From Lentimicrobiaceae bacterium (GTDB lineage: Bacteria > Bacteroidota > Bacteroidia > Bacteroidales > Lentimicrobiaceae), in assembly GCA_020636745.1 (NCBI GenBank), contig JACJXH010000002.1:372001-436000 (forward strand): 64,000 nt of DNA. Direction: 5' to 3'. A program made the position numbers and the translations under genes. The number at the start of each line of letters is the position of its first letter. Positions within the stretch are counted from its first letter, which is position 1. Under the pieces are notes generated by a model. It was not told where the DNA came from. It ran no database searches and worked only from the letters and a program-made list of their open reading frames with translations. Below are positions 61,401 through 64,000 of this stretch, piece by piece.

Positions 61401-64000
61401 ATATTGCTGAAATTTCCCGAACCACTTGTGCTCCAGGTTACACTGGTAAAATTGGCTGCGGTTGCATTTATAAGGTCAAAATTGCTTCCTTCACAAACGG
61501 TCGAATTAGGCCCTGCATATGCTTGAGGCTCAGGTCTTATCGTATATATTACATTGTCTGTAACAACATCGGTACATGGAGGCAGGGCATTGGCTGTAAG
61601 TGTTAAAGTTACCATTCCATTGATAAGGTCTCCGGGCCCTGGTGTGAATATTGCATTCAATGAATTTCCATTGATAAAAGTTCCGTCACCATTCGACGAC
61701 CAGGTTAAAGTGCTGTAATTTGAAGCTGTAGCGCCTGTAATATTGTGAGGCCCTTCACAGATTGTTATGTCGTTTCCGGCATTTACTGATGGTATTTGAT
61801 TTATGGTAACCAAAACAGCATCACTCACCGGGTCAATGCAAGGAGAGTTCCCATTGGCAGTGAGGGTAAAAATAACTGAGCCATTCGAAATGTCGGCTGC
61901 ACTCGGTGTATAGGTAGGATCAAGATTGGTGGCGTTTACCAGCGAGCCTGTTCCTGAAGACGTCCAAAGTAAGCTGGAATAAAATTGTGCACTTGCAATG
62001 GGAATGGTAAAGGATGCACCTCCGCATACCGAAAAATTGGCACCTGCGTTTACTATAGGCGCCGGGGTTACAACAATCTGCATTATATCAACAGCACTGG
62101 TTGTACATGGGGAAATACCATCAACACTCATGGTGAGTGTTACAATACCGTTAAGGGCATCAGCATGCGAAGGGGTGTATGTTGGGTTCAGTGCTCCTGC
62201 ATTGGTGAGCGTTCCTGTTCCGCTTGATGTCCAGGTTATCGATGAATAGTTGGTTGCTGTTGCTGTGCTTACAGTGTATGAGCTTGTTTCGCAGGTTGCA
62301 CCGTCAATACCGGCTTCTGCTGTCGGTGTATCGTTGATGGTTAAAACCATGTCATCACTTTCTGTAATGCTGCATGGTGAATTTCCGATCAAGTTAAGGG
62401 TTAGGGTTACAGTTCCACTTGTAATGTCTGCATTACTTGGAATGTATGTTGCGTTAAGTGCTGATGGGTTTGCGAATGAACCTGTTCCACTTGTTGACCA
62501 ATGCAAAGATGAATAATTTGCAGCAGAAGCGCCAGCAATGGTATAAGGGTTGGTACCACAGGTACTACCGTTGGCTCCGGCATTGGCTAAAGGGCTGCGG
62601 GTAATGGATATTGCTTTGACTGAAGTTACACTCGTTGCGCAGGGTGCCATCGGATTAACCGTAAGCGTAAGGTTAACTGAACCGGCGATTGCATCCGTAA
62701 GACTTGGTGTATAGGTTGGGTTTAAAGTCCCGTTTCCGGTGAAGGTTCCTGTACCGCTGGTTGTCCAGGTTACAGTTGTATAATTGGTTGCAGTGGCATC
62801 ACTAATTGTATAGGCCGAACCTTCGCAAACACTGGCAGGAGCTCCTGCATTGGCAGTGGGTGTAGGATTAATAAACAAAGTCATAAAATCATTAACACTG
62901 GCTGATGAACATGAACCGCTTCCATAAACAGTCAGAGTAAGTGTAACAGAGCCATTAAGAATATCTGCTGCATCAGGGAAGTAAACCGGGTGAAGACTTG
63001 CCGGATTGGAAAATGTTCCGTTACCTGATGATGTCCATAATAGATTTCCACTTCCGGTAACCTGACTCCCGCTGAGTGTGTATCCTGCTGAAGCACAACT
63101 GGCTGCATCAGGGCCGGCATCAACCGTTGGCAGTGCTACGAGGGTTAATAACATGTTGTCTGAAACGCTTCCTGCACAAGGCGCATTTGAAAATGCAGTT
63201 AAGGTAAGTGTTACAGAGCCGTTGGCTACATCAGCCGGGGAAGGAATGTAAATGGCTGAAGGAGAATTGGCATTAACAAAGCTTCCTGTTCCATTGCCAG
63301 ACCATAAAACAGAGGTTGAATTGGTGGTTGAACCATTCAGGTTGTATGAATTGGTGCCGCATGATGTTGCGTCAATACCTGCATTTGCTGTTGCTGCAGA
63401 AACTATGGTCAGTTTCATAACATCAGTTGCTGCTACGGTACATGGGGCAATGGCATAAGCTGTTAATTGTATCGTCACATATCCCTGAGCTGCATCGGCA
63501 GCAGTGGGTAAATATGTTGTTGATAGATTTGCAGTATTACCAAAGCTTCCAGTTCCATCTAAAACCTGCCACTGAGTTGAGCTGTAATTGCTTGCTGTTC
63601 CATTCAGAAGATAACTTCCTGTTAAATAACAGATGGAGCCATCTGAACCGGCGTTCACTGATGGCTGAGCTGAAATGGTAAGTGTTGTTGAACTGCTAGC
63701 CGGGCTGCACGATCCATTGCCGTTGGCAGTGAGGGTGAGTACAACACTTCCTGATGAAATGTCGCTGGGGCCTGGAGTGTAAATCGGGTTTAATGCCGAA
63801 GGATTGTTAAACACTCCGTCGCCATTGCTTCCCCAGGATATTGAACTCGCGTTTGTGGCAGTGGCTCCGGTTATTTGGAAATTACTGCCCGGACAAACTG
63901 TTCCATTGGCACCGGCAAAGGCTGCAGGTCCGTTTTCTACCGAAATACTGAAATCGGGAGAAAACGCTCCGTTTCCGCATGAATTAACGCCCCGCACTCT
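40097..64000 (-). CDS. Giant T9SS surface adhesin (at least 7,967 residues), 5' end outside window
   Basis: One uninterrupted reading frame from the right edge to the stop at 40097. The frame is still open at 64000, so the N-terminus and signal peptide lie outside. A GTG at 63997 is in frame but sits inside a PKD-like domain tail (GVNSCGNGAFSP) and is not the start. Visible order: end of a PKD-like domain; 42 Cys-paired 88-residue Ig/PKD-like repeats (63922-52742); two PKD-like domains (52741-52208); six 74-residue YLWSNG repeats (52207-50867); 16 more 88-residue repeats (50866-46628); 24 PKD domains (46627-40424); and a type-B CHU_C sorting domain (40423-40100). Lys and Arg are very rare in the 88-residue arrays, so the stalk should be acidic. 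Comparable in layout to SprB-type gliding/attachment adhesins. Function inferred: long surface filament for adhesion or gliding, exported by T9SS with the downstream PorP/SprF protein. No enzymatic domain was seen. Confidence 0.93.
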   Translation of the reverse strand, partial: RVRGVNSCGNGAFSPDFSISVENGPAAFAGANGTVCPGSNFQITGATATNASSISWGSNGDGVFNNPSALNPIYTPGPSDISSGSVVLTLTANGNGSCSPASSSTTLTISAQPSVNAGSDGSICYLTGSYLLNGTASNYSSTQWQVLDGTGSFGNTANLSTTYLPTAADAAQGYVTIQLTAYAIAPCTVAATDVMKLTIVSAATANAGIDATSCGTNSYNLNGSTTNSTSVLWSGNGTGSFVNANSPSAIYIPSPADVANGSVTLTLTAFSNAPCAGSVSDNMLLTLVALPTVDAGPDAASCASAGYTLSGSQVTGSGNLLWTSSGNGTFSNPASLHPVYFPDAADILNGSVTLTLTVYGSGSCSSASVNDFMTLFINPTPTANAGAPASVCEGSAYTISDATATNYTTVTWTTSGTGTFTGNGTLNPTYTPSLTDAIAGSVNLTLTVNPMAPCATSVTSVKAISITRSPLANAGANGSTCGTNPYTIAGASAANYSSLHWSTSGTGSFANPSALNATYIPSNADITSGTVTLTLNLIGNSPCSITESDDMVLTINDTPTAEAGIDGATCETSSYTVSTATATNYSSITWTSSGTGTLTNAGALNPTYTPSHADALNGIVTLTMSVDGISPCTTSAVDIMQIVVTPAPIVNAGANFSVCGGASFTIPIASAQFYSSLLWTSSGTGSLVNATNLDPTYTPSAADISNGSVIFTLTANGNSPCIDPVSDAVLVTINQIPSVNAGNDITICEGPHNITGATASNYSTLTWSSNGDGTFINGNSLNAIFTPGPGDLINGMVTLTLTANALPPCTDVVTDNVIYTIRPEPQAYAGPNSTVCEGSNFDLINATAANFTSVTWSTSGSGNFSNMNTVNPVYTPSLADIANGAVILTLTANNAPCQPETSSMTLTIRQNPIANAGSDASICENASYTINNASAQNGSSVLWSSSGSGTLQNPTTLTPTYIPSAADVMMGVVQLTMVVQATAPCLATSSDVMEITITHMPTAYAGSDDIVCASQTHTISGSNASNYSSLAWSTSGDGTILAGNTLYPTYMPGTVDASLGFAILTLTAYSNNPCTTNATDQMLLTIVEEPVVNAGADIQICVGSNVPLTSATAQSVSSVYWTTSGSGSFSDPTLVNPVYTPSAQDISNGNIILTITGQGISPCNSTSIDIMTLQISQPPVVDAGSDGDICETDQYYISDASATNYSAITWTTMGDGSFSNHNSINPTYTPGPADIAAGSVLLYLNATSLLPCSGSVSDAMLLTIHPMPQISAGPDAATCEGNTYLLSGATALDYSSLQWTSDGSGWFSNGSALNPIYTPSPADIIMGQVTLTLNAVGLLPCTGQVSDMMVLTITPQPTANAGNDETICQGSFTITTASASDYNTLQWVSSGSSGTLLNANTITPTYNPSAADIAAGSVVLTLTATANTPCAVNAVDQMIITIRPFTTVDAGSNETICQGSVFTPNSATASNYNTISWSTSGSGSFINANTLTPTYTPSPADIALGWVTLTLNATSIAPCTQNVSDNMILTITRKAVVDAGPNSTICETSSYTTAGASATNSTSLQWTSNGTGTFTNPNLLVTVYNPSAADIANGTVILTLTAGSQAPCNTPVSDNLLLRIQKAPVTNAGPDAAICENDIYVVTNATAANYLSLLWTSSGNGTFVDATTLHPTYTPGSADIASGTVTLTLTAQANAPCSGSSSDSFILTINQIAQVDAGADASACEGTGLMILDASATGYNALNWTTSGTGTFNNGNSISPTYFPSVEDVNNGMVILTLTASSNTPCTAVVTDQKLVNVTPLPTVDAGPDVISCGTTAFSITGASASDYTSLLWSTSGSGIFSNASLLNPSYTPSAADLLSGSVTLTLTANSAAPCVSNPSDFFILNLQPQATADAGADATVCEGSSFTVFDATATNYISVNWMTDGTGVLSNANTLSPTYVPSAADALAGTVTMRLTSNGYSPCGNVTDIKILTISKLPVANAGADATICYGSNYQLINATAQNYTTLLWSTNGSGSFSNPTVLTPVYTPSAADLLNGQVILTLTANAIAPCNGSVNDFMILQFNEGPVANAGTDASICIGSVFTVTTASASDYLSLNWTTSGTGTFTFGNTLTPTYTPSAADLLTGFVTLTLHAYGNPPCAENTNDMILTFTEPVSADAGADMTVCEGTLVVVADASAQHYSSINWTSSGTGTLSNATSLMPTYLPSAADVIAGSVNLTLTATGSAPCNGQAVSMKVVNITPTPTVSAGSDASLCQGNTFTVSGATASGTSSVFWTTSGSGSFSGNGTLSPTYTPSPSDFISGSVTLTITGNAVLPCSASASDAMILTLIPSATVNAGTDASICETDSYTVNNASAGYYSSLVWTSNGTGTLLNSTSLTPTYTPSQADIIAGTVTLTLHALSAAPCSNPVSDYMILSINPLPLADAGSDATICEGMSYTISGASATTGLVFNWSSNGSGSFINGNTLTPTYNPSPADIAAGLVTITLSVQGTGACNGLATDNMELTIDPMAQVNAGPDDAVCEGMSYSIAGASASDYASISWSTSGSGTFTNPATINATYNPSVTDITNGSVLLTIIALNGGSCAGTVTDAMVLTFNHMPLVSAGNDINTCDASVTINGASASNYSTLLWTSSGTGILSNATSLNPTYTPSAIDLSNGYADLTLTAQAIAPCSGSVSDVMRVFFNQGPTVNAGNNGTICASSTFAINGANASNASLITWTTSGSGTFSNEHILNPVYTPGSSDISNGSVILTLTASPVAPCTSSVSDNLILTISPEATANAGIDGICCSPSYLITGASASNFSSFNWTSTGTGTFINQTTLTPTYQPSSADFAIGSVIITLEVYSQSPCTALVTDAMTLTLMNEPLADAGMDGTVCQGSSFTVTTASASNYNSLNWTSSGSGSFSSQNTLNPVYTPSLTDIANGSVILTLTATASAPCNNTATDQMTLVIVKSATANAGNDASICEGSNYTLSGSVTNSSLYSWSSNGTGSFTNGSTLSPTYHPSAADITSGGVTITLTAIANSPCSVSATDQMILAITRLPLVNAGPDATSCGTNYQITTAIASLYSTLLWSTSGTGTFINPSSINPTYVASIADISAGNVTLTLTANGNSPCMSSVSDQLVLSFAPLPAVNAGSDAAVCGNNSYTVTGATASNYSSITWSTSGTGTFSNTMMLNPVYNPSASDIASGSVILTLTATSLAPCTTTASDQMTLTFNTQPTANAGPDGSSCGTVAFQITGATATNYNTINWTHNGTGTITGANGLNPVYTPSQGDVLNGQVSLTLHATALAPCTGEATDIMILHLQSAPVANAGADISICEGQSLSLSSASASGYATLSWATSGSGTFSNSTAVNPVYYPGAGDISAGTVTLTLTLQGAPPCNTIATDFMVLTIQGLPAANAGPDAACCSSSYQLINATASNFSTISWTSSGTGLFSDNTTTNPVYTPGAADISAGSVILTMTVTGQNPCNNQTSDQMILTIGASVTANAGINGSTCGLNPFTVTTSSATNANTFNWTSSGSGTFANQNTLNPTYTPSAGDLSIGSVTLTLHAQGNAPCFNNVQDDMLLTINAGATANAGPDANVCDGSNYTISGATATNYAALTWSSTGSGTFSGGNSLTPTYIPSAQDYTNGFVILTLSAMSSAPCSGNVSDEMRLSFSDGPVANAGPDADVCFGLNYTVTGASASGYLTVNWTSTGTGSLVNANSLTPTYLPSNADRAAGFVNLIMTVQGAAPCFGTATDVMKLSISSLPVASGTISGPQNICAGQTGVSYSVTPIQYATGYNWILPSGATIVSGANTPNITVDFSMSAVSGSFYVNATSACGSGPVSVAYPVTVSPLPGNPGMIMGPANVCQNTNSMVYTINPVTAATTYMWTVPSGSSIVSGMGTNSITVDYSVTAISGDITVTPQNSCGNSNTSTLAVTVNAMPSAPVITANGPVEFCEGGSVILSATPGYASYLWSNGMTTQNITVTASGTYSVVASDAGGCASLASNQITVNVHMEFAPVITASGPTELCQGGSVTLSAPAGYVSYLWSNGATTQSILVTTNGTFNVTVTDAFGCTSLPSANVSVTVHPMPATPVIVANGPVNFCAGGSVTLTAPAGFASYLWSNGETTQSILVSSSGVFSVTVSDLYGCTSMPSNAVTVTVNPYPATPVITANGPTTFCNGDQVLLTATAGFASYLWSNGATTQSISVTTSGTYTVTVTDAIGCSSQPSAPVSITVLQPPTPTIVANGATMFCSGGSVTLIAPAGYASYLWSNGEVTPTISVTTSGGYFVQVTDAMGCISDPSNTIVVTVYSPAVPPVIVALGPTTLCDGETVTLSAPVGYASYAWSNGQSTREIIVSTAGNYSVVVTDANGCSSAASNVIAVNVIPLPTADAGANASICSGDNYTVNGASASSYSILTWTSSGSGYFVNNGNLSPTYVPSTGDISMGSVILTLSATGAGPCTMDAESSMLLTFTDAPTADAGVDFEICGGSNINITSATASNYQLISWSTSGTGTFLNGNTLTPTYIPSVSDITSGLVSLTLTASPNSPCALPASDALLVTIHQAPQAFAGANTSICPPDQYTTITATASNYTHLLWSTNGTGTFTDPTALVTIYNPSTADITNGSVTLSLTAYANSPCSDVSDDIVILLSQEPTASAGPDQTICEGNNVILNGTASNYQSIFWSTSGTGTIVNGNSLNPTYNPSAADIVNGSVTLTLTANPMAPCALPAIDAMQLIITRRPQIFAGNDVSLCPADPYTTNTASASFSNSVLWSTNGTGGFSNPTSVVTVYTPSAVDIANGTVTLTLTGYANSPCGNVSDNIVLLLSNEPVANAGPDINICEGSNVNITGASASNYQSINWATTGSGTFVNGNSPNATYVPSMADINNGSVVLSITATPVAPCANPATDALLVTISRTPQIFAGNNITLCPAAPYTTINATALYATTLLWTSNGTGTFSSTTALVTTYSPSATDIANGNVTLTLTGFAASPCSNVSDDIVITLTEEANVNAGPDASICEGMQYTISGASADHYQSISWASTGTGTFMNGNTLSPTYIPSMADITNGGVVLSLIATPIAPCSTSVSDAMQLTITRTPVVFAGNDAAICPPGPYTINDATAANTTAIVWSTSGTGTFSNITTLAAIYNPSASDIAGGTVTLTLTGYASSPCSNVSDDVVLYYVPEATASVGNDAYICEGELFMVSGASATNYSSLNWTTSGTGNFINNGTLTPTYIPSAGDIALGSVIITLTANPIAPCGVSASDAFILNIGKTAQANAGPNASTCFGDAFNLAGATAANYADILWTTSGTGTFSNPTEINATYTPSPADLVAGNVTLTITAFGNAPCDDASDFMVLSITPGATVDAGGDLNICFGPAPVTGATATNYASLQWTVSFGSGVIINAGNIMPTYLPSAADLANGYAILTLTVNPLAPCTDPIADNKTLTISETPIVDAGLDATICEGSTYTVSDATASNYALLLWSSSGTGTWVNINTLNPTYTPSAADIAAGSVILTLTATNGNCPVVSNYKQLNIQHEVIVNAGADESICEGSNATLSGATASGYSNLFWTTSGSGSFSDITALNPDYIPSPADIAAGSVILTLTGTSSSPCSGSFTDNMNLFIRYSPMAEAGSDGLICQGEQYIITDAMAYDYASVIWASSGTGTFINGSTLNATYIPSPADITAGSVTLTLVASNPPCIDHTDTQSLTIIQNPLVDAGPDVTICHSCTHTVSGASVNNAINFIWSTTGTGTLTNETTLNPTYAPSAADIANGSATLILTAESASGCGDFSDEMVIFINQNPDLDFTWAPVCDGQPTNFTVDTTMSDVNAIAVWHWNFGDGFYANIMNPSHTYAAVGNYQVTLTATDTNGYTTQVVHTVEIMSTPIAFFSIETPNCLGNPTQFINLSSTENGYITRWIWTYGDGSPADTIYFPNNPNIAHTYANQGIFEATLNVLSSFGCENTYSTNVSVTPAPVANFYYTTLCKDLLVNFQDASFPNGAGNIVSWAWDFGDPASGIFNLSNIEDPQHLFSNEGTYTVTLTVTNFNGCSDTITKQLEVGGAPAVEFSWQAACAGTVTSFFTDASVVNINAIATYAWEFGDGGVSNQQDPGHMYVTGGDYNVTLTITDTTGCENSVSHLVHIGDEPVAFFSYSSPTCLGTETSFNDHSYTEAGYITEWEWIFGDGTSTTVTFPNNPNVTHEYSNAGFYNVTLNITTSGGCENTVTLIVEVVPNPVANFINTSSCLGEPVNFTDLSQANGGGQIIGWSWNFGDPGSGTANTSTQQNPTHIFSADGTYTVSLIVTTSNSCSDTMSKVIVIAPAPIADFSSTNGCANDSTVFISSTFVDMGAIQQWAWDFGDGTTSTDTDPIHIYAAQGIYWVNLTVTDTAGCSASVSHPVNVVPGPVSIFNYETQTCSGNQVQFNDMSTAAGSVISTWYWNFGDGTDTIVTAPANPDVAHTYANAGIYVVSLTVTSLAGCEATSTQTISIESGPAANFSFETSCLDQPVQFNDLSQSNGGGQIVSWAWNFGDPASGVSNVSNLQNPQHIYSLASTYDVTLIITNIDGCSDTIIKQVSVSAAPAVEFTWQSSCSEALTSFFTDATVVDINAIATYLWQFGDGGQSNIQDPQHLYAAGGNYNVTLTVTDTAGCSSSVTHQIVVSQLPVAYFSYTEPTCFQTATSFNDLSYTESGYITTWEWIFGDGNSTTVNFPANPNVSHQYANAGFYNVTLNITTSEGCTNSVTLQVQVIPNPVANFINSTSCLGGPVNFTDLSQANGGGQIVNWAWNFGDPTSGINNISGLQNPSHIYAQPGSYTVSLIVTTSNTCSDTLSKLIVIAPAPIVDFSSTSGCSNDSVQFTSSTFVDPLSTITWLWEFGDGTTSTEPDPMHIYSSQGIYFVGLTITDTAGCTAYVSHPVNVIPGPVALFNFTAPACSGSEVDFNDMSMAQGSVITSWFWDFGDGNTTTVTAPGNPDVSHVYASAGVYNVSLTVTNLEGCDASTSMNVIITVGPSAEFTFEQGCLGTPVSFTDQTSTNGGPAIVQWLWNFGDPASGVSNTSNLQNPVHIYNVAGSYNVLLTITSASGCQDTISHQVNVSPPPAVAFLITSGTCVGAPVSFEPDASIMDLSTIASYEWNFGDGSANSTSQNPTHTYNVASSFNVTLTIVDLTGCTNSISQQVSIGALPVAAFTFASACSDNATTFTDMSYTNTGEAIVGWSWTFGDPNAVPGSDTSSLQNPVYRYSSQGLYNVNLTVTTENGCESSIVIPVQVFPAPTAAFSYITNACANGAVSFQDASSSYMGAITSWEWEFAPGYTSTLQNPYHTFFHTDSCYNVRLIVTDMRGCSDTLIQEVCIPAGLEVAIDYTTTCHGDSTWFSPVVVAPAGDSLVLFDWNFDDLASGIYNTSDDRNPVHYFQTPGSYLVSLTAIDINNCTTTIYQSVEVKPLPTPSFSYVAGLCDSTIFFTDHSNGNGANIAQWIWNYGDGNIDTLLAGPADTSHFYNTSGIFNVSLTTVTVDGCEASYSLSVDRMPCITAAFEQIDTLICERHSLTFEDQSVCGNPIDSWKWYFGDGDSLVYHTFTTSVSHIYQQSGTYNVQLIVSTTLEGKTVSDTVSQTVKVLISPVAGFVAPDVCLNVATEFTDKSTWTESRINKWNWDFGNPLSVEDTTSVHNPVYLYDHAGEYFPMLTVTNEFGCTDTISHLVRVHYLPVADFSYTLACQNNHTYFTDLSDSADAAIDQWWWKFRDSLNMLGMAGVQHPDFIFENVSTYEVELIVVNANGCSDTISQQLEVNPKPISAFSMTEDYENTQGRVLFTNGSIGANAYEWDFSTGIESYEVDPVVDFTADGTYEITLVTMNEYGCPDTLRMDYNLMFKGLWIPNAFSPNNPNAEVRLFKPVGINLESYKIEVFDTWGNQLWTSSELDENGSPAEGWNGVFNGNLLPQDTYMWKATGVFKDGTIWQGRDVGNNTNLYQKPYGTVTLIR
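40424..46627 (-). repeat. Array of 24 PKD domains
   Basis: Twenty-four consecutive domains of 79-92 residues (2,068 in total), each with W-x-FGDG or a variant (WNFGDP, WIFGDG) and H-x-Y near the middle, then G-x-Y-x-V-x-L and a second Cys. Most carry one Cys near residue 9-10 and one near 73. The last seven domains are the most diverged from the rest (for instance WEFAPG, WKFRDS). Confidence 0.9.
43010..46111 (-). repeat. Tandem duplication of a six-PKD unit (2 x 1,551 bp)
   Basis: Unit 1 (46111-44561) and unit 2 (44560-43010) are each exactly 1,551 bp (517 residues) and contain six PKD domains in the same order. Corresponding domains resemble each other more than their neighbours, for example AVEFSWQ/AVEFTWQ, YITEWEWIFGDG/YITTWEWIFGDG and VANFINTSSCLG/VANFINSTSCLG. 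Confidence 0.9.
46628..50866 (-). repeat. Second array of 16 88-residue repeats
   Basis: Sixteen domains of the same family as the first array (1,413 residues, mean 88.3). Signature: AGxDxxICEGS ... W(S/T)SSGTGTF ... PxYxPSAADIANGSVTLTL ... PC ... SD. Confidence 0.9.
48479..50599 (-). repeat. Four-fold alternating A/B dimer of 88-residue repeats
   Basis: Eight repeats in strict alternation. Type A has ICEGSN and PCALPASDALLVTI; type B begins (Q/V)xFAGN, has (I/L)CPxxPYT, VT(I/V)YxPS and SPCSNVSDDIV. Four A/B pairs of about 530 bp each, so the unit of duplication here was two domains. Confidence 0.88.
50867..52207 (-). repeat. Six tandem YLWSNG repeats
   Basis: Six repeats averaging 74.5 residues (447 in total): PVITANGPxxFCxGGSVTL, then GYASYLWSNGxTTQSIxV, then SGTYxVxVTDAxGCxS. 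Ig-like fold with a Cys pair, common in T9SS-exported Bacteroidota proteins. Confidence 0.88.
52208..52741 (-). repeat. Two PKD-like domains
   Basis: Two domains of 89 residues: SGPQNICAGQTGVSYSV ... YNWILPSGATIVSG ... ACGSG and MGPANVCQNTNSMVYTI ... YMWTVPSGSSIVSG ... SCGNS. The partial domain at the window's right edge is of this type. Confidence 0.85.
52742..63922 (-). repeat. First array of 42 88-residue Cys-paired repeats
   Basis: Forty-two head-to-tail domains (11,181 bp, 3,727 residues, mean 88.7). Each has AG-x-(D/N)-x-x-x-C near the start, a central LxWxSSGTGTFSN, then PxYTPSAADIxxGSVTLTLTA and a second Cys in a PC motif. Copies are diverged in sequence but not in length, so this is an old, well-maintained array. 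Confidence 0.9.

Noticed and set aside
46403..63681. Many plus-strand open frames of 60-140 codons opposite the giant gene (for example 56970-57389, 62250-62516, 48600-48866)
   Set aside because: They recur at the same offset within the repeats, encode similar Val/Ala/Ser-rich sequences, and are simply the antisense of the conserved domain motif. No promoter boxes or independent gene features.
46628..63922. Regular approximately 265-bp periodicity that could suggest a CRISPR or satellite array
   Set aside because: The period equals 88 codons in one open frame, copies are diverged coding domains, and there are no short identical direct repeats with spacers.
63995..63997. GTG as start of the giant gene
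   Set aside because: It falls within a PKD-like domain end, has no signal peptide after it, and the frame is open to the window edge. The real start is outside.
40097..64000. Giant frame as an assembly artefact of collapsed or expanded repeats
   Set aside because: Copies are clearly diverged from each other, domain lengths are constant, and sub-blocks have distinct families in order. Exact copy number still depends on long reads, so this is rejected only as an explanation for the gene's existence.

Overview
The window looks like a chromosomal piece of a free-living or environmental Bacteroidota, probably a Bacteroidales/Marinilabiliales-type organism. The evidence is type IX secretion (T9SS) C-terminal sorting domains of both kinds, a PorP/SprF-family protein, a TonB receptor with an N-terminal carboxypeptidase-regulatory-like domain, paired GH92 mannosidases, a DUF5916 protein, and repeated TAnnTTTG promoter boxes ahead of genes in place of clear Shine-Dalgarno signals. 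I cannot name genus or species from the sequence alone. No phage, IS element, CRISPR array or integrase was seen.

Layout. Positions 1-5724 hold housekeeping genes: a truncated aspartokinase (-), and class I fructose-1,6-bisphosphatase and Mfd (+). Positions 5827-15569 hold five genes on the minus strand that read as a glycan/amino-sugar catabolism cluster: two secreted GH92 alpha-mannosidases, a NagB-like/PIG-L-like two-domain protein, a GHL10-type glycoside hydrolase, and a secreted CBM9-like protein. Positions 15816-23698 hold a T9SS-secreted OB-fold/phospholipase-D-type protein, a TonB-dependent receptor and a T9SS-secreted lamin-tail protein, with an endonuclease/exonuclease/phosphatase lipoprotein diverging from them. 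Together these carry the parts of an extracellular nuclease system. Positions 23792-27102 hold a dolichyl-phosphate-mannose-synthase-like glycosyltransferase, dihydroorotase, a MORN-type lipoprotein and a flavodoxin. Positions 27274-33000 hold a coiled-coil lipoprotein, a GH31 glucosidase with a PfkB kinase, and an RlmI-like rRNA methyltransferase. Positions 33231-38852 hold a CBM9-DUF5916 outer-membrane protein, then the translation/ribosome-assembly genes hslR, der, initiator tRNA-Met and era.

The last 25 kb (38948-64000, minus strand) is one system: a PorP/SprF-like outer-membrane protein preceded by a single reading frame of at least 7,967 codons that is still open at the window edge. Its visible order, N to C, is: 42 copies of an approximately 88-residue Cys-containing Ig/PKD-like repeat; two PKD-like domains; six approximately 74-residue 'YLWSNG' repeats; 16 more 88-residue repeats; 24 PKD domains; and a 108-residue type-B (gliding-motility/CHU_C) T9SS sorting domain. 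Two levels of higher-order duplication are visible: an alternating A/B pair of 88-residue repeats present four times, and a six-PKD unit of exactly 517 residues present twice in tandem. This giant surface protein and its partner are the most unusual content of the window.

Functionally, the window combines core metabolism and translation genes with surface machinery for polymer capture and breakdown (mannosyl glycans, alpha-glucans, probably extracellular DNA) and a giant secreted adhesin.
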